A DNA stretch of 64,000 nucleotides. Source: Histoplasma ohiense. Lineage: Eukaryota; Ascomycota; Eurotiomycetes; Onygenales; Ajellomycetaceae. Position 1 is the stretch's first letter. Each line of letters opens with the position of its first letter. Shown here piece by piece: positions 35,471-45,673 of this stretch. A program made the position numbers and the translations under genes. The stretch covers positions 2,161,501 to 2,225,500 of the forward strand of contig JAEVHH010000002.1 in assembly GCA_017607445.1 (NCBI GenBank), written 5' to 3'. The notes under the pieces are model-generated. The model was not told where the DNA came from and did no database searches. It worked only from the letters and a program-made list of their open reading frames with translations.

Positions 35471-37507
35471 CTAGCCTCCTCCTTTGCGTCTCTTCACACT
35501 GCTCATCGGCCTCTTCACTCGCTTTCTCGCAACGCTCTGTTGCTTCTCAAGCAAAAGTGAATATGCGCACATCGGCCTCCTCCTCGCAACAAATTTCCCC
35601 GCAGGGCTAAACACCTCGACCTTAGGCGTAAGCCCCGCCTCCAAATCCTTCGCGCGCACCTGCACAACGAGTTCCACCCACCCGCAACCCTCAATCAAAA
35701 TATCCGTCGATAGAACCTGATACGGCAGTGTGCTCATTAGCTTCTTCTGTTTCCTATCCAACGGCAACGAAGTCGGTTTGCCGTATGTCTTGGTTACATC
35801 TCCGTCAATCTCAAATATGCCAGCGGATTTTATCGATTCAGCGAAACCTTCCCTGGCAATGGTAGGCACATTGGGCACTTTGCGCTGCTCTGCCTGCATG
35901 AGTATAGCCTTCTCCGTCGACGTTACGTGTGGCTGTATTGGGACGAATGGGGCGGCGAGAACGACGAAATTGTCTGCGTCAACTGGTGTGATACGGATGA
36001 GCCCCCCACCAAGGACGAGGGATTGTTTGGGTTTTAGTGTCAGCCGCTCGGGTTTTAAGCGTTTCTTCATGATTAAGTCTGATTTGTGATCACCTTTCAC
36101 AAATTCTTCTAGGCCGGCGCGGGCGAGGCCGGGAAGGTCTATTACTTCCCCCCTTTTTCTGCCAAAGGGGATGCGGATAGGGGATGCGGTTGTTCCTGGG
36201 AGGGAGGACACAATGGGAAAAATGGGATATTGCGCCGCTTGTTGGGCAGGAGGGAGGAGGGTTTCGACTTCTTCGTTGGTCTCACCATTCTGATTTGGGT
36301 CAGGATCTTTAAGTTCTCCTGGGAGTGGCAGGTCTCTATAATCCAGGGTGGCATCGGTAGAATCTGAAGTCCGGGCATTGGCCTGCAAGCTCTCCTCGAA
36401 TCTCCCGCTGCCACGTAACTTATAAGGAGGTAGTGCTTTAGGGGATTTTGGAAAAACAACTTGGAGTAAACTGCTTTTGCCCACGTTCGTTTTACCAACC
36501 ATCCAAACACCCCCACCTTCCTCCCAAATTTTATCCTTGATCTCTTTCGTCCACCAACCCCTATGCGCACTAACCATGTGCACGTTACCCAAACGTACTT
36601 TCTCGCCTTTCGAACCTAATGCCTCACGCATTACGTTTAGGACATAGGTCATTAGGTGGTCCACAAATTCCTTTCGCGAACCGAGGAGATCAGACCGAGT
36701 GATGATGAAGCTGAGAACGGGTTTCCTGCCTCCACCGCCATACTGTATAGTTTTCGCTCTTCGATTTTGCGTTCGCGGTTTTGCCAGGTCTAGTATTCGG
36801 CTGATATTAGGGATTAGGGACATAGGGAAGTCCGCAGCGTCTATAATGTGATACACATGATTGTGCCTGTAAGGTGATTCGACGAGGATATCTTCGATGT
36901 ATGATATTGGCGGATAAGGAATGGGAGACGCAATGCCATGATTTATAAGGCCATGACATCTATCACAGAATGGTATCTTTATATCACCTAACGATGGCTT
37001 ATCTATAGTATTATCATTTAGTTCAGGGCTCGTTCATACTCGCGGGCTCCACGTACCTTCAGGCTGTGGTGCAGACTCTACGCCCAATTTTATTTCGGCT
37101 GGAGCATTATCAACACCGTCGACATTACTATTCCGATTCTGAACACCTTCTGCTGCAGAGGGAGGCTTTTCCAAATCGGAAGAAAACCGGCGAATATACT
37201 CCTTCACAGATTTTCTATTGACGGAGTAGTAACCGGCTTCTTCAGGAATGACCCATTGCGTAAATGCGCCGCAGCCGGGACATGATAATGGGAGAGAAGT
37301 AGGATCAAGTTTCGGGCAAATACGCTCGGGTATATTTGGAATTGGGGTATCTGGAGAGGAGTGATGAAGTCGTCGCGGAAGGACTGGGAGATGGATGCTG
37401 CATACGCTTGGTTTCCATCTGGAGGGAGCAGAATATGAAAGCCGAAGTGAAGGAAGATATCCGAAATTGATAAGTCTCCGCAATGCAGACCGTGGATTTA
37501 GTGACAT
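35471..37507 (-). CDS. MTG3: Mitochondrial circularly permuted GTPase (YqeH-type, Gep3/Mtg3)
   Basis: Minus-strand exons 37057-37507 and 35471-37002 (54-nt intron) give 660 aa. The N-terminus (MSLNPRSALRRLINFGYLPS) is a basic mitochondrial presequence. A zinc-finger pair follows: LSCPGCGAFTQW in exon 1 and PFCDRCHGLINHG in exon 2, joined by the intron at PQPE/DKPSLGD. The GTPase motifs are in permuted order: G4-like IITRSDL comes before the P-loop GVWMVGKTNVGKSSLLQ, then switch region SSLPGTTASP and G3 as EVIDLPGL. This order is the YqeH/RbgA class. The yeast homologue Gep3/Mtg3 is needed for mitochondrial small-subunit rRNA processing. The C-terminal domain ends in a basic tail (KRVKRPMSSVKRRKGGG). 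Confidence 0.93.
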
Positions 37508-37896
37508 TATATTAATTAAAAGTAATTAAAAGAAAAACCATCGCAACAAATTCTCGAGAAATCTCAGGCACTGAAATTTTGGTCGAGAAGACAGCGCATA
37601 TGGTCTTCCGGGGTGACCGTATAAAATATAGATTACAATCCCACACTCAATGGAAACAAAACGCTGACGTATTTACTATGCTAGAGAATTATGGGAATAA
37701 AAGCAATAAGGATAGTGGATAAAAGTACAGTGTCATCCATGTCCATTGAAGAAATGATTAAATTTTCATCTAGCCCCTATGTATACAGAGCCAACCCAGG
37801 CAGTATGATGAACCAAGCTAACAAACCGATATTTAAACTCTGAACGCCTTGCATCGTGAAAAAGACTAAAAAACGAACTGCATGCATAATTGGAAA
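37508..37896. other. Intergenic, MTG3 promoter and SDE2 3' side
   Basis: 389 bp between two minus-strand genes; AT-rich, nothing recognised. Confidence 0.4.
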
Positions 37897-38847
37897 TTAA
37901 GTTCTTCCCTTCCCCTTTCCTTCAACTTCCTTTTCGTCAGGTATATCCACGTCCTCGTCTCCGTCTCCATCACTCGTCAATTCATCATCTTCTTCGTCGA
38001 AGCCGAAATATCTCCTTACAGGCGCGGTGGACTTGACTGATTTCGGTCGTGTCGCAATCGTGCTTGTCTGTTCAATATCCTCCATATCGCTTCCGTCGCT
38101 CGGACTCGATGAAGACCCGGAATCTTCACTACTGTTGCTGACGCTGGTACTTGACCCACCTAGAACCTCAGTTCCGGCCAGGTTATCTTTCCAGTTGCCT
38201 TCTTTCATTGCGCGCAAAACAGCCTCTCTCGCTTTTTCACCCACTTCCTCCTTATCTTCCATCCACGCCCCATCAACTTTTCCCTTGCCTTCACCGTTTC
38301 GAATCTCCGCTTCACGTCTCTCAGCCGCCTCAACCACAGCCTCCCATCTCTTTCTTCTGGCTTCCTTTGCCTTCTTGTCCATATCGGGCTTGAGCGCAAG
38401 ATACTCAGCCAGTGCTTTGGCTTCCTTCACGGTCCTAAGCCGACGACCATCGAGATTACGGTTTGAGCCGTTGTTCTCTTCCTGGTTTCCCTTGCGGCGA
38501 CTAGACATACGGCCTCCAGCAGCACGAAGCTGAGAGCCAAAGCCACCCTTCCCACCGCATAATTTGGCGCTAAGTCGAAGAGGGATAAATGTGTGTTGCG
38601 AGAGGGTTTGCGCATGGTCGAGGAGGGAGGCGATGGAATTTGAAGAGTAAGGGAAAAGTTGTCTATTGTCAGTAGTGGTTAGGAGAAGACGTGAAGACAC
38701 ATTCCTCAGAGACGATGGGAGACGCGAGGATATGTTGTCCGCAACATCGGCGATGGTTGCAGTGGATGGGAGAGAGAACGAGAGGGTGGGTGGCAACGGC
38801 AAACCAGGGAATGAGGTGAGGAGGAAATTTATCGTTTGAGGTGGCAT
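37897..38847 (-). CDS. SDE2: Sde2, ubiquitin-fold intron-specific splicing factor
   Basis: A single-exon gene of 316 aa. Residues 1-99 form a divergent ubiquitin fold ending LCGG, followed immediately by KGGFGSQLRAAGGRMS. The CGG-KGG junction at residues 98-102 is the site where ubiquitin proteases cut Sde2 in fission yeast, releasing an active C-terminal part beginning with Lys that joins the spliceosome and promotes excision of particular introns. Human SDE2 acts also in genome stability. The middle has NLDGRRLRTVKEAKALAEYL (conserved) and a charged helix. The tail is acidic (DEEDDELTSDGDGDEDVDIP) and ends in a basic GKGKGRT. No obvious start alternative. It is divergent from the eS10 gene (439 bp). 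Confidence 0.93.
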   Translation of the reverse strand: MPPQTINFLLTSFPGLPLPPTLSFSLPSTATIADVADNISSRLPSSLRNVSSRLLLTTTDNRQLFPYSSNSIASLLDHAQTLSQHTFIPLRLSAKLCGGKGGFGSQLRAAGGRMSSRRKGNQEENNGSNRNLDGRRLRTVKEAKALAEYLALKPDMDKKAKEARRKRWEAVVEAAERREAEIRNGEGKGKVDGAWMEDKEEVGEKAREAVLRAMKEGNWKDNLAGTEVLGGSSTSVSNSSEDSGSSSSPSDGSDMEDIEQTSTIATRPKSVKSTAPVRRYFGFDEEDDELTSDGDGDEDVDIPDEKEVEGKGKGRT

Positions 38848-39286
38848 ATTGGCGATATCGATATGATTTCTATTTCGATAGCCTCAGATGGATACCCTGC
38901 TGTGCTTTGGTATGCTATCTAAAAAGATGTTCGTTCGTGGCGAACTTGATAATGAAGCTTGATAATGAAGAATGCTGCGATAGAATTGAGATTGACGTCG
39001 TTTCGCGGAAATAAGTCACATGATTCACCAGCCATGAATATCCATGTGTACCAGCTTCCTAGTACGGACTAGCGCTCCGCACCACACTGCAAATCTGCCA
39101 AACCAGAATATTCACCTCTTAGTTCGTCACTTAGGGCAAACCCTAGTCACGTTGTCGGTCACACTATCGGCAAAAGAAAAGCATCGAACAAGCGCAAAGG
39201 TCCAAGTTCAGCTCAACAACCCTCATCACCGCCCGAATACCCCATTGTCAAAGCGATTCCCCGAATTGCGCCAGGAACTCGCGACA
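38848..39286. promoter_or_regulatory. Divergent promoter region SDE2/RPS10
   Basis: 439 bp containing both promoters and the eS10 leader. A 101-codon open frame (39044-39349) covers this leader and the first intron and is not coding. Confidence 0.4.
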
Positions 39287-40013
39287 ATGTATGATGGCCT
39301 TCAACTATATGCTGCTGAATACCTTGCTTACTCTCAAACTCCAGGCTGATCCCCAAAGCTGACCGCAAGAAAATCCACGAGTACCTCTTCCGCGGTATGT
39401 TGACCCAACGCAGTTTCTCACCCATACCTAAATTTTTATTTTATTATAGGCTGTGTTCGCATATGAGTATTTCCGTTCTAATCATTGTGGCAAAATTATA
39501 TAGAGGGCGTACTCGTGGCCAAGAAGGACTTCAACCTTCCCAAGCATGGCGACATTGACACCAAGAATCTCTACGTAAGATACCCTGAAAAATTGCAGAA
39601 AAAGAGGTGGGAAAGAGGTCACTTAATAACGAAATTACGAAAAACAACAGGTGATCAAGGCCTGCCAATCCCTCACCTCGCGCGGCTACCTCAAGACCCG
39701 CTTCTCGTGGCAATACTATTACTACACCCTCACCCCTGAGGGCCTCGACTATCTCCGTGAATGGCTCCATCTGCCCGCTGAAATCGTCCCCGCTACCCAC
39801 ATCAAGCAGCAGCGTTCGCACGCTCCTCCCCGCGGCATGATGGGCGGAGAAGAGCGTGAAAGACGACCCGGTGGTCGTGGTGGCCCGCGAGGCGATGGTG
39901 GCTACCGACGCCGTGAACAGGGTGACGCCAAGGAGGGTGGTGCCCCTGGCGACTTCGCTCCTTCATTCCGTGGCGGCTTCGGTCGTGGACGTGGCGCTTC
40001 TCCAGCTTCTTAG
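39287..40013 (+). CDS. RPS10: 40S ribosomal protein eS10
   Basis: Exons 39287-39288, 39345-39394, 39504-39574 and 39651-40013 give 161 aa. Mature sequence: MLIPKADRKKIHEYLFREGV, then LVAKKDFNLPKHGDIDTKNL, VIKACQSLTSRGYLKTRFSW and YYYTLTPEGLDYLREWLHLP, the full S10/plectin domain, followed by a Gly/Arg-rich tail (RPGGRGGPRGDGGYRRREQ) typical of eS10. It sits at the 40S head near the mRNA entry side. The start codon is interrupted: exon 1 contributes AT, and the G comes after a 56-nt intron (donor GTATGA, acceptor CTCCAG). Unspliced, the ATG at 39287 meets a stop after 20 codons. No in-frame ATG upstream of LIPKADRKK exists in exon 2. Confidence 0.93.
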
Positions 40014-40427
40014 ACGATTGGGAGATTGACGAAGTTTTTGTCCGCTGTTTACGACCGAAGGGGGTTATGCTCGGGTATCGTGTGGGTGAATGAGAATGGT
40101 TGGGAAAATTAAAACATACAACATTTAACCTCAAATGAAATAAAAAATCATTGCCCGGAAAATGATTTCTTTCTGTTTTGTTTTATTTTACAACATGTCA
40201 ACATGCCTTTGATTCCAGCTGATTCCACAGGAACCTTCTGCCGTGAACGGGCTTTTCTTTAGATATCATAAATAATATCCTCTACAAATACGAATCAACC
40301 CTTTTCCCATCTAAAATTAAAAACTTTTTAATATTTGCATATTTCATTTCATTTACAGATGATAATTGAGAGACACCAATCACCCTCACCCCAACCTATT
40401 CGATAAGAAAAACCACGCTGCTCCCGC
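40014..40427. other. Convergent intergenic region RPS10/amidase
   Basis: 414 bp, AT-rich; nothing recognised. Confidence 0.4.
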
Positions 40428-42246
40428 CTACTCCTTAAACCTCATTTGATCATACCTCACAACGGCCTGCAAAATAACCGTTGCCCCCGTCACACAATCC
40501 TCTGCCGACGAAAACTCCTCTGGATGATGACTCACCCCGTCCTTACACGGCACAAATACCATACTCGTCGGTACTTGCGTCGAGGTAAAAACACTATCAT
40601 GCCCTGCCCCACTCCGAATCGTACTATACAGTGACTCCGGGTTCGTCTGATCCTTCACAACAGCCCTAACAGACTCCGTCACGCATCCAATGCAGTCCTC
40701 ATGGAAGTTAACAGCCGGACTGTCCAGATCCAACTCCCACTCAACCCGACAAGGCTTCCCAATCCCCTTTCCTTCCTCTGCCGCAATCGCCGCAAACTTC
40801 TCCCGCAACTCCGCATCGCACCGTTCTACAATCGCTGTATCTGCTGCGCGGATATCAAGGCTGAAACTGACAAAGCCGGGGACCGTATTGACGCTGCTGG
40901 GCTTGATATCGACTATTCCCACGCTCGCAAGACCGCCGTGGTTCTGCGCAATCTCGCGCGCGCGAACCATCATCCTCGCTGAGGCGTAGAGCGCGTCTGC
41001 CCGGTGCTCGAAGGCCGTGGTCCCCGCGTGTGCGCCACGGCCGGTTACGTTGATGCGGTACCAGCGATATGCCTGCACTGCGGTGACGACGCCCACACGC
41101 TGACCAGCGGTGGTGAGGTAAGGGCCCTGTTCGATGTGGAGTTCGAAATGGGCGGCGATGGGATATGCGGTGTGTGAGCATGGGGTGGAGCCCAGGTAGC
41201 CGATCTTTTCTAGCGCGGACTTCATGGTTTCTGGGGCGGAAGCGGCTGTTGGGAGGGAGGCAACGGTGGGGACTTCGCGGAGGTTATGGGCTTTTTCGAG
41301 GGGAATTTTGCCCGCCCAGACACCGGAGGAGACCATGCTTATGGGGAAGCGGGCACCTTCTTCGCTACGTTTTGATTTTTGGGTCAATGTTTAACTAATT
41401 TTCTACGTTTATCAACGGCTCTTAGGAGGGGGATGAGGTAGGGGGTTGGCAGTGTGGTTAACCTACTTCGTCCAATTGACGACACCAACCCCTCCCTCCG
41501 TTTCGATCCCTTTCTCTTCTAAGACCTTAAGCATCTCAATTCCGGCACAAACCCCTAAAATACCATCATACCTGCCACCGGTAGGCTGTGTATCGAGATG
41601 GCTCCCAACGAAAGTAGCGGGGACCAACTTTCTCCGTCCGGGACGGACAGCAAAGATATTGCCCATCTCATCGACGGTGATATTGCATCCCAGGGCCTTT
41701 GTGGTTTCCATGAACCAGTCGCGTACTTGTTTGTCCTCTTGCGAGAGGGCTAAGCGGCTCATTCCTGTGTCTGTTGGACCACTGTAAGGGCAGCATGATC
41801 GTCCACTTTGTCAGCTACATTGTAACGCCATTTGTTATGCTTTTTTTTTTTTTTTTAAACCGGCCCGATTACTCATAAATCAAAGTCTACTAGTCATCAT
41901 TTCATAATATAACTAGGCGCAAGCTATGATTGATAATTGTCGCGCCATAACGGGGTAAATGCCCAAAAATAGCACGCGCAAAGCAGGAAGAAAGCACATA
42001 CTCTCCCCATCTGATGCCTGTGCCCCATTGGCAACTATTATGAATATAATTCCACAACCTCTCCTTGTTGGCCCGTAGCCCCGAAACATCGGCTTCCGAG
42101 AGCTCACTGGTCAACATGGATTTTCTGCGAAATGGCCGTGAAGACAGGAATCGATGATATTGAAGGGTGCAGTGCACGGGTTGGCAAGTTCTTGAAGCAA
42201 GGAATATGCTGTGTGGGGACAAGCTGTAGATGGAGATACGACACAT
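40428..42246 (-). CDS. M20-family amidase/carbamoylase (N-carbamoyl-amino-acid hydrolase, ureidopropionase or allantoate hydrolase type)
   Basis: Minus-strand exons 42002-42246, 41467-41781 and 40428-41364 give about 498 aa. Metal-binding and catalytic elements of the hydantoinase/carbamoylase group are intact: FVGSHLDTQPTGGRYDGILG (His and bridging Asp), NWTNEEGARFPISM (Glu pair, rebuilt across the AA/C junction using donor GTAGGT), AAHFELHIEQGP (His), GRGAHAGTTAFEHRADAL in the dimerisation lid, and GVSHHPEEFS. Such enzymes hydrolyse N-carbamoyl amino acids, ureidopropionate or allantoate/ureidoglycolate; the substrate cannot be read from sequence. The N-terminal 50 residues (MCRISIYSLSPHSIFLASRT) are Ser/Arg-rich, possibly a mitochondrial signal. 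The frame is open to an earlier ATG at 42309, so the start is uncertain. The first intron (220 nt) contains a T18 run. Confidence 0.85.
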
Positions 42247-43292
42247 GGTATTCACGAGGGGGTTGCTAAGGCATATGTAAGTACGAAGTAGCTGTAAACC
42301 AGATATCAACTTAATTGCGGTTATGAGGTTTGCTCATAGCCGATTGCCCTCAGCCCGGTGGTGTATCCTGGAAGTCGGCATTCATCAAGTCAACGGCGCT
42401 CATGAAAGGTTGTTTTTAGGATGATGACCAAATTTAAATGCCGAGCACAATCCCCTTCAACTTCAATTACTGTTTGCTTATTACTAGTATCTCTCACCTG
42501 GGACAATAAAAAGATTCGCATGTTGATGCATTTGCATTGAGGCGGGGAAGATGCGGGGTGGGATTAGATCAGATCGGGCTTGCAATAATTATACACACGG
42601 ACCCAGACCAAAATCCACGCACCGACGCAGAGGATCATTATTGTCATTTCACCAGGAGATGAAGGGCCGAGCCGGTAGCATCTCCCTTCATTCAAAACAT
42701 TCAAAACACAGGTTATTTCGCATAGAGGAAATGAAGTCAAAAAGAGCATAAAATTATCGACCAACTATTGTCGAATAGGAAAGTGTCCAAAGATTCGAGT
42801 ATTGGAGTATTTTGGACAGAGCCACGGCCATCTCTGGTAAAAGGCAAGAAATGGATTCTGAGCTAGCCTGTTCCACTCCATGCAGTTGCGGGGTTGGAGT
42901 GTCTTATATCCTGGGTGGTATTATATAAGCAGCCTATGGCCGTGAGTTCGAACCCGACATGTGTGATTTGAGGTGTAAGCCGCGATTCATATTACTTTCC
43001 ATATTTGTTTTCTTTTGATTTGTTGTAATTAAATCTTCGTCATCCTTTAGTTTCCTCCTGCATTGTGGGGACGTGCAGGTGTATCATCTTCCGGCCCCAT
43101 CCGCGGCTGAACTTCCCCCCGGTCACTTCTCGTGCAAGGAGCTATTATATCTTCTCATAGATCTGCTCCGTAGTTACAGTACAAAAAGCTCATATCAGTC
43201 ATCCCTCGACCGCTGGAATCTCAAATCCCCCCCCATATTCCATCAATTACTTGTGTTCCAAAAGCTAGTTACTGTCGCAAAATATCTTCGCC
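42247..43292. promoter_or_regulatory. 1-kb divergent region, amidase and HIT promoters
   Basis: No gene was found. A B-box-like GTTCGAACC (42950-42958) occurs but without a pairing tRNA. Nothing else was recognised. Confidence 0.35.
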
Positions 43293-44691
43293 ATGTCTGC
43301 TGCTTCCGCTGCTTGTATTTTCTGTAAGATCGTGAAGGGTGCGTATCGTTCCCCTCATCGCTGACATCATTGGACCCTCATCCGGACACATGGGTACTAA
43401 CTCCGGTTTTCTACAAGGCGAGCTCCCGTGCTTCAAGCTTTATGAAAGCGAACGGGTCCTGGCCTTCCTCGACATCATGCCATTGAGCAGGGGCCATGCG
43501 GTGAGTTATGCGCTCTTCGCTGTCATTGCTTCAAGTTTGGATTGGGACTACGGGAAAGCAGCCAATTGGAAAACCGCCATTGGCATCAGTCTTCACTGCG
43601 TATGATTGAAAAGGAGTCACTTGTGCTCCTTTTTAAGTCTCGGATAACACAATACACTTGTGCTACCAATAAGCCTGCATACGGACTTGAAATCGATATA
43701 CTAACAGCTGGCCAAATTCGGCCTCACGCAGCTCGTCATCCCCAAGTTCCATGGTGTCAAACTCACCGATATTCCTGATGAAGATCTTTCTGAGCTTCTG
43801 GTATGTAGAGCACATCAAACCTAAGTGATTTCTACCCGTTCTTCCGCCGTGATTCCCCGCAATTCTTGAAAATGAACAGCCGTTGTGCAACGAGAACCAG
43901 CGCGAAGAAGGCAAGAAAATACTCTGTACAGAACAACTCCGATTCTGAGTAGTGGGATTCACCAATCTTGATACATACAGATCACTGTGCTACCATTTCA
44001 AGCTCCGGTTTCTTCTCTACTGTGTCATAGTCTCTGGCAAATTTCCCAAATTGCCTCATATTTTCTCATTTATGTTCCGGGATGAGTAAATTGGGCAGCT
44101 AACCAAAATAACTCCGTCTTTTTTACCTGCTCAGCCCGTCGCCAAAAAGATAGCAATTGCCTCTGGCGCAGTCGATTTCAATATCCTCCAAAATAACGGG
44201 AGACCAGCCCATCAGATTGTGGATCATGTAAGTTGAAAACATGCATATCCATATTACGTTCTACCATGTGCTAACAATTCCCACGAAGGTTCACGTTCAC
44301 ATGGTATGTTTCTTTTTCTTTTCCCCTAGCGTCCATTTGCGATTTGTCAGGGACTCTTATTTCCCAGCCAAGATCGAGGCTTGTTCAGGTTGAAATCCTT
44401 TAAAACGAGGGAATCCAAAAAAAAGAAAACGTTGAGCACCCTCACAACGATTACCCGGCCCTCCCAATCTACGCATCCAACCCCATAACCTAACACAAGC
44501 AGCACAAAACACTTAAAAAGGAATGCACACAATACTAACATTGGAAACACTCCTCTCTCCCCCCCCGTTCGTCATCAATTTAGATTCCCAAGCCAAACGA
44601 AAAAGAGGGGCTTACGATTGGCTGGCCCAACGCTGAGGCGGACAAGGAGGAGCTCAAGAAGCTGTGGGAAGAGCTGAAATCGAAGATGTAA
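43293..44691 (+). CDS. HNT1: HIT-family nucleotide hydrolase (Hnt1/HINT-like)
   Basis: Exons 43293-43338, 43418-43500, 43732-43800, 44135-44227, 44290-44304 and 44584-44691 give 137 aa. Start MSAASAACIFCKIVKGELPC matches HINT proteins; then LAFLDIMPLSRGHALVIPK, NILQNNGRPAHQIVDH, and the histidine triad HVHVHMIPKP. HINT enzymes hydrolyse purine nucleoside phosphoramidates and aminoacyl-adenylates; the central His of HxHxH forms the nucleotidyl intermediate. Six exons for 137 residues is unusually fragmented, with introns of 79, 231, 334, 62 and 279 nt. The fifth exon is only 15 nt (VHVHM) and holds two of the triad histidines. Acceptor ACGCAG (ending 43731) was chosen over an in-frame CAG at 43707 because GHALVIPK is conserved without insertion. 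Confidence 0.93.
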
Positions 44692-45673
44692 CTGAAATTA
44701 TGTTATACCAAATCTCTCCGATTTAGGGAAGAGAGGGAAGGGGATTTGAATCGGAATTCGATTACGGAGATGGGACTCATTGTATTTCCCCCCTGGTTTA
44801 CACTACATGTGTGTGTACGTAGGAAAAAAGGGGCTTATTCAAGGAACGGTGGGCGAAGGGCAGATATCGTGATGAAAAACCAAGTGAAGCTATCTTTCTC
44901 TCTTCTTCTTTAATTTTTCCCCGACCAATGTGTAGTTGGTTAGCTAGTTAAAACGACGTGTGATCATGTTTTTATCAATCATTCATTTCACCAACGCCCC
45001 TCAATACAACCCATCACATTCACACACCGACCTTGGAAGCTAGCTGGCGAGATCGCAAAGAAGTGCTCACATGCGCTGCTTGACCACAACGACAGAAATC
45101 CTCCACCACACCCGCGTCGATCTACGCGCGTTTCCCGTCCACCCTTGCACTCCGCCAGAGGGAAATCCATGATGGAAATCCACACCTTGAACTGTTATCC
45201 CTAGGTACGGCCAGTTGCTCATAATCTCTATCGTCGCTTGCCTCAGCACGTGCAATTCAATTGTGGTCTGCATGCTCGCTTACCACAACTTAAGAATTGG
45301 CTGAATGAAACATATATAATAAATTAATTAACTTCATTGTTCTTTATTTAATTTTTCTTGATCATTATCTCGTTGTGGTTGTGGAGCTCACGCACTTTGC
45401 ATGTATTTTATATCTAACATGGAAAAGAGAAAGAAAAGAAAAAAGATATATATGCAGGTGGAGGGGGATAGAAAGGGAAAAACAAAAGATACGACTCCTC
45501 CAATGACAACTGAACATAAAGTAAAAGAATCACCCGAGATCCCGACACAATTGGAAAAAAGGAAAAAAATTAAATTAAATTAAAAAATTACAAAATAAAA
45601 TAAACGAAGGTATAAGAAACATTAAGACATAACATGAAGAGTCTTTAAGAACTGGAGCTGAACAAAAAGGAAT
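44692..45673. other. 1-kb convergent intergenic region
   Basis: AT-rich; A-rich 45401-45600 likely corresponds to the 3' UTR of the minus-strand gene. Nothing else was recognised. Confidence 0.4.

Noticed and set aside
42875..42970. Possible tRNA around GTTCGAACC at 42950-42958
   Set aside because: Only three of five T-stem pairs form and no acceptor stem or A box at the right distance was found.
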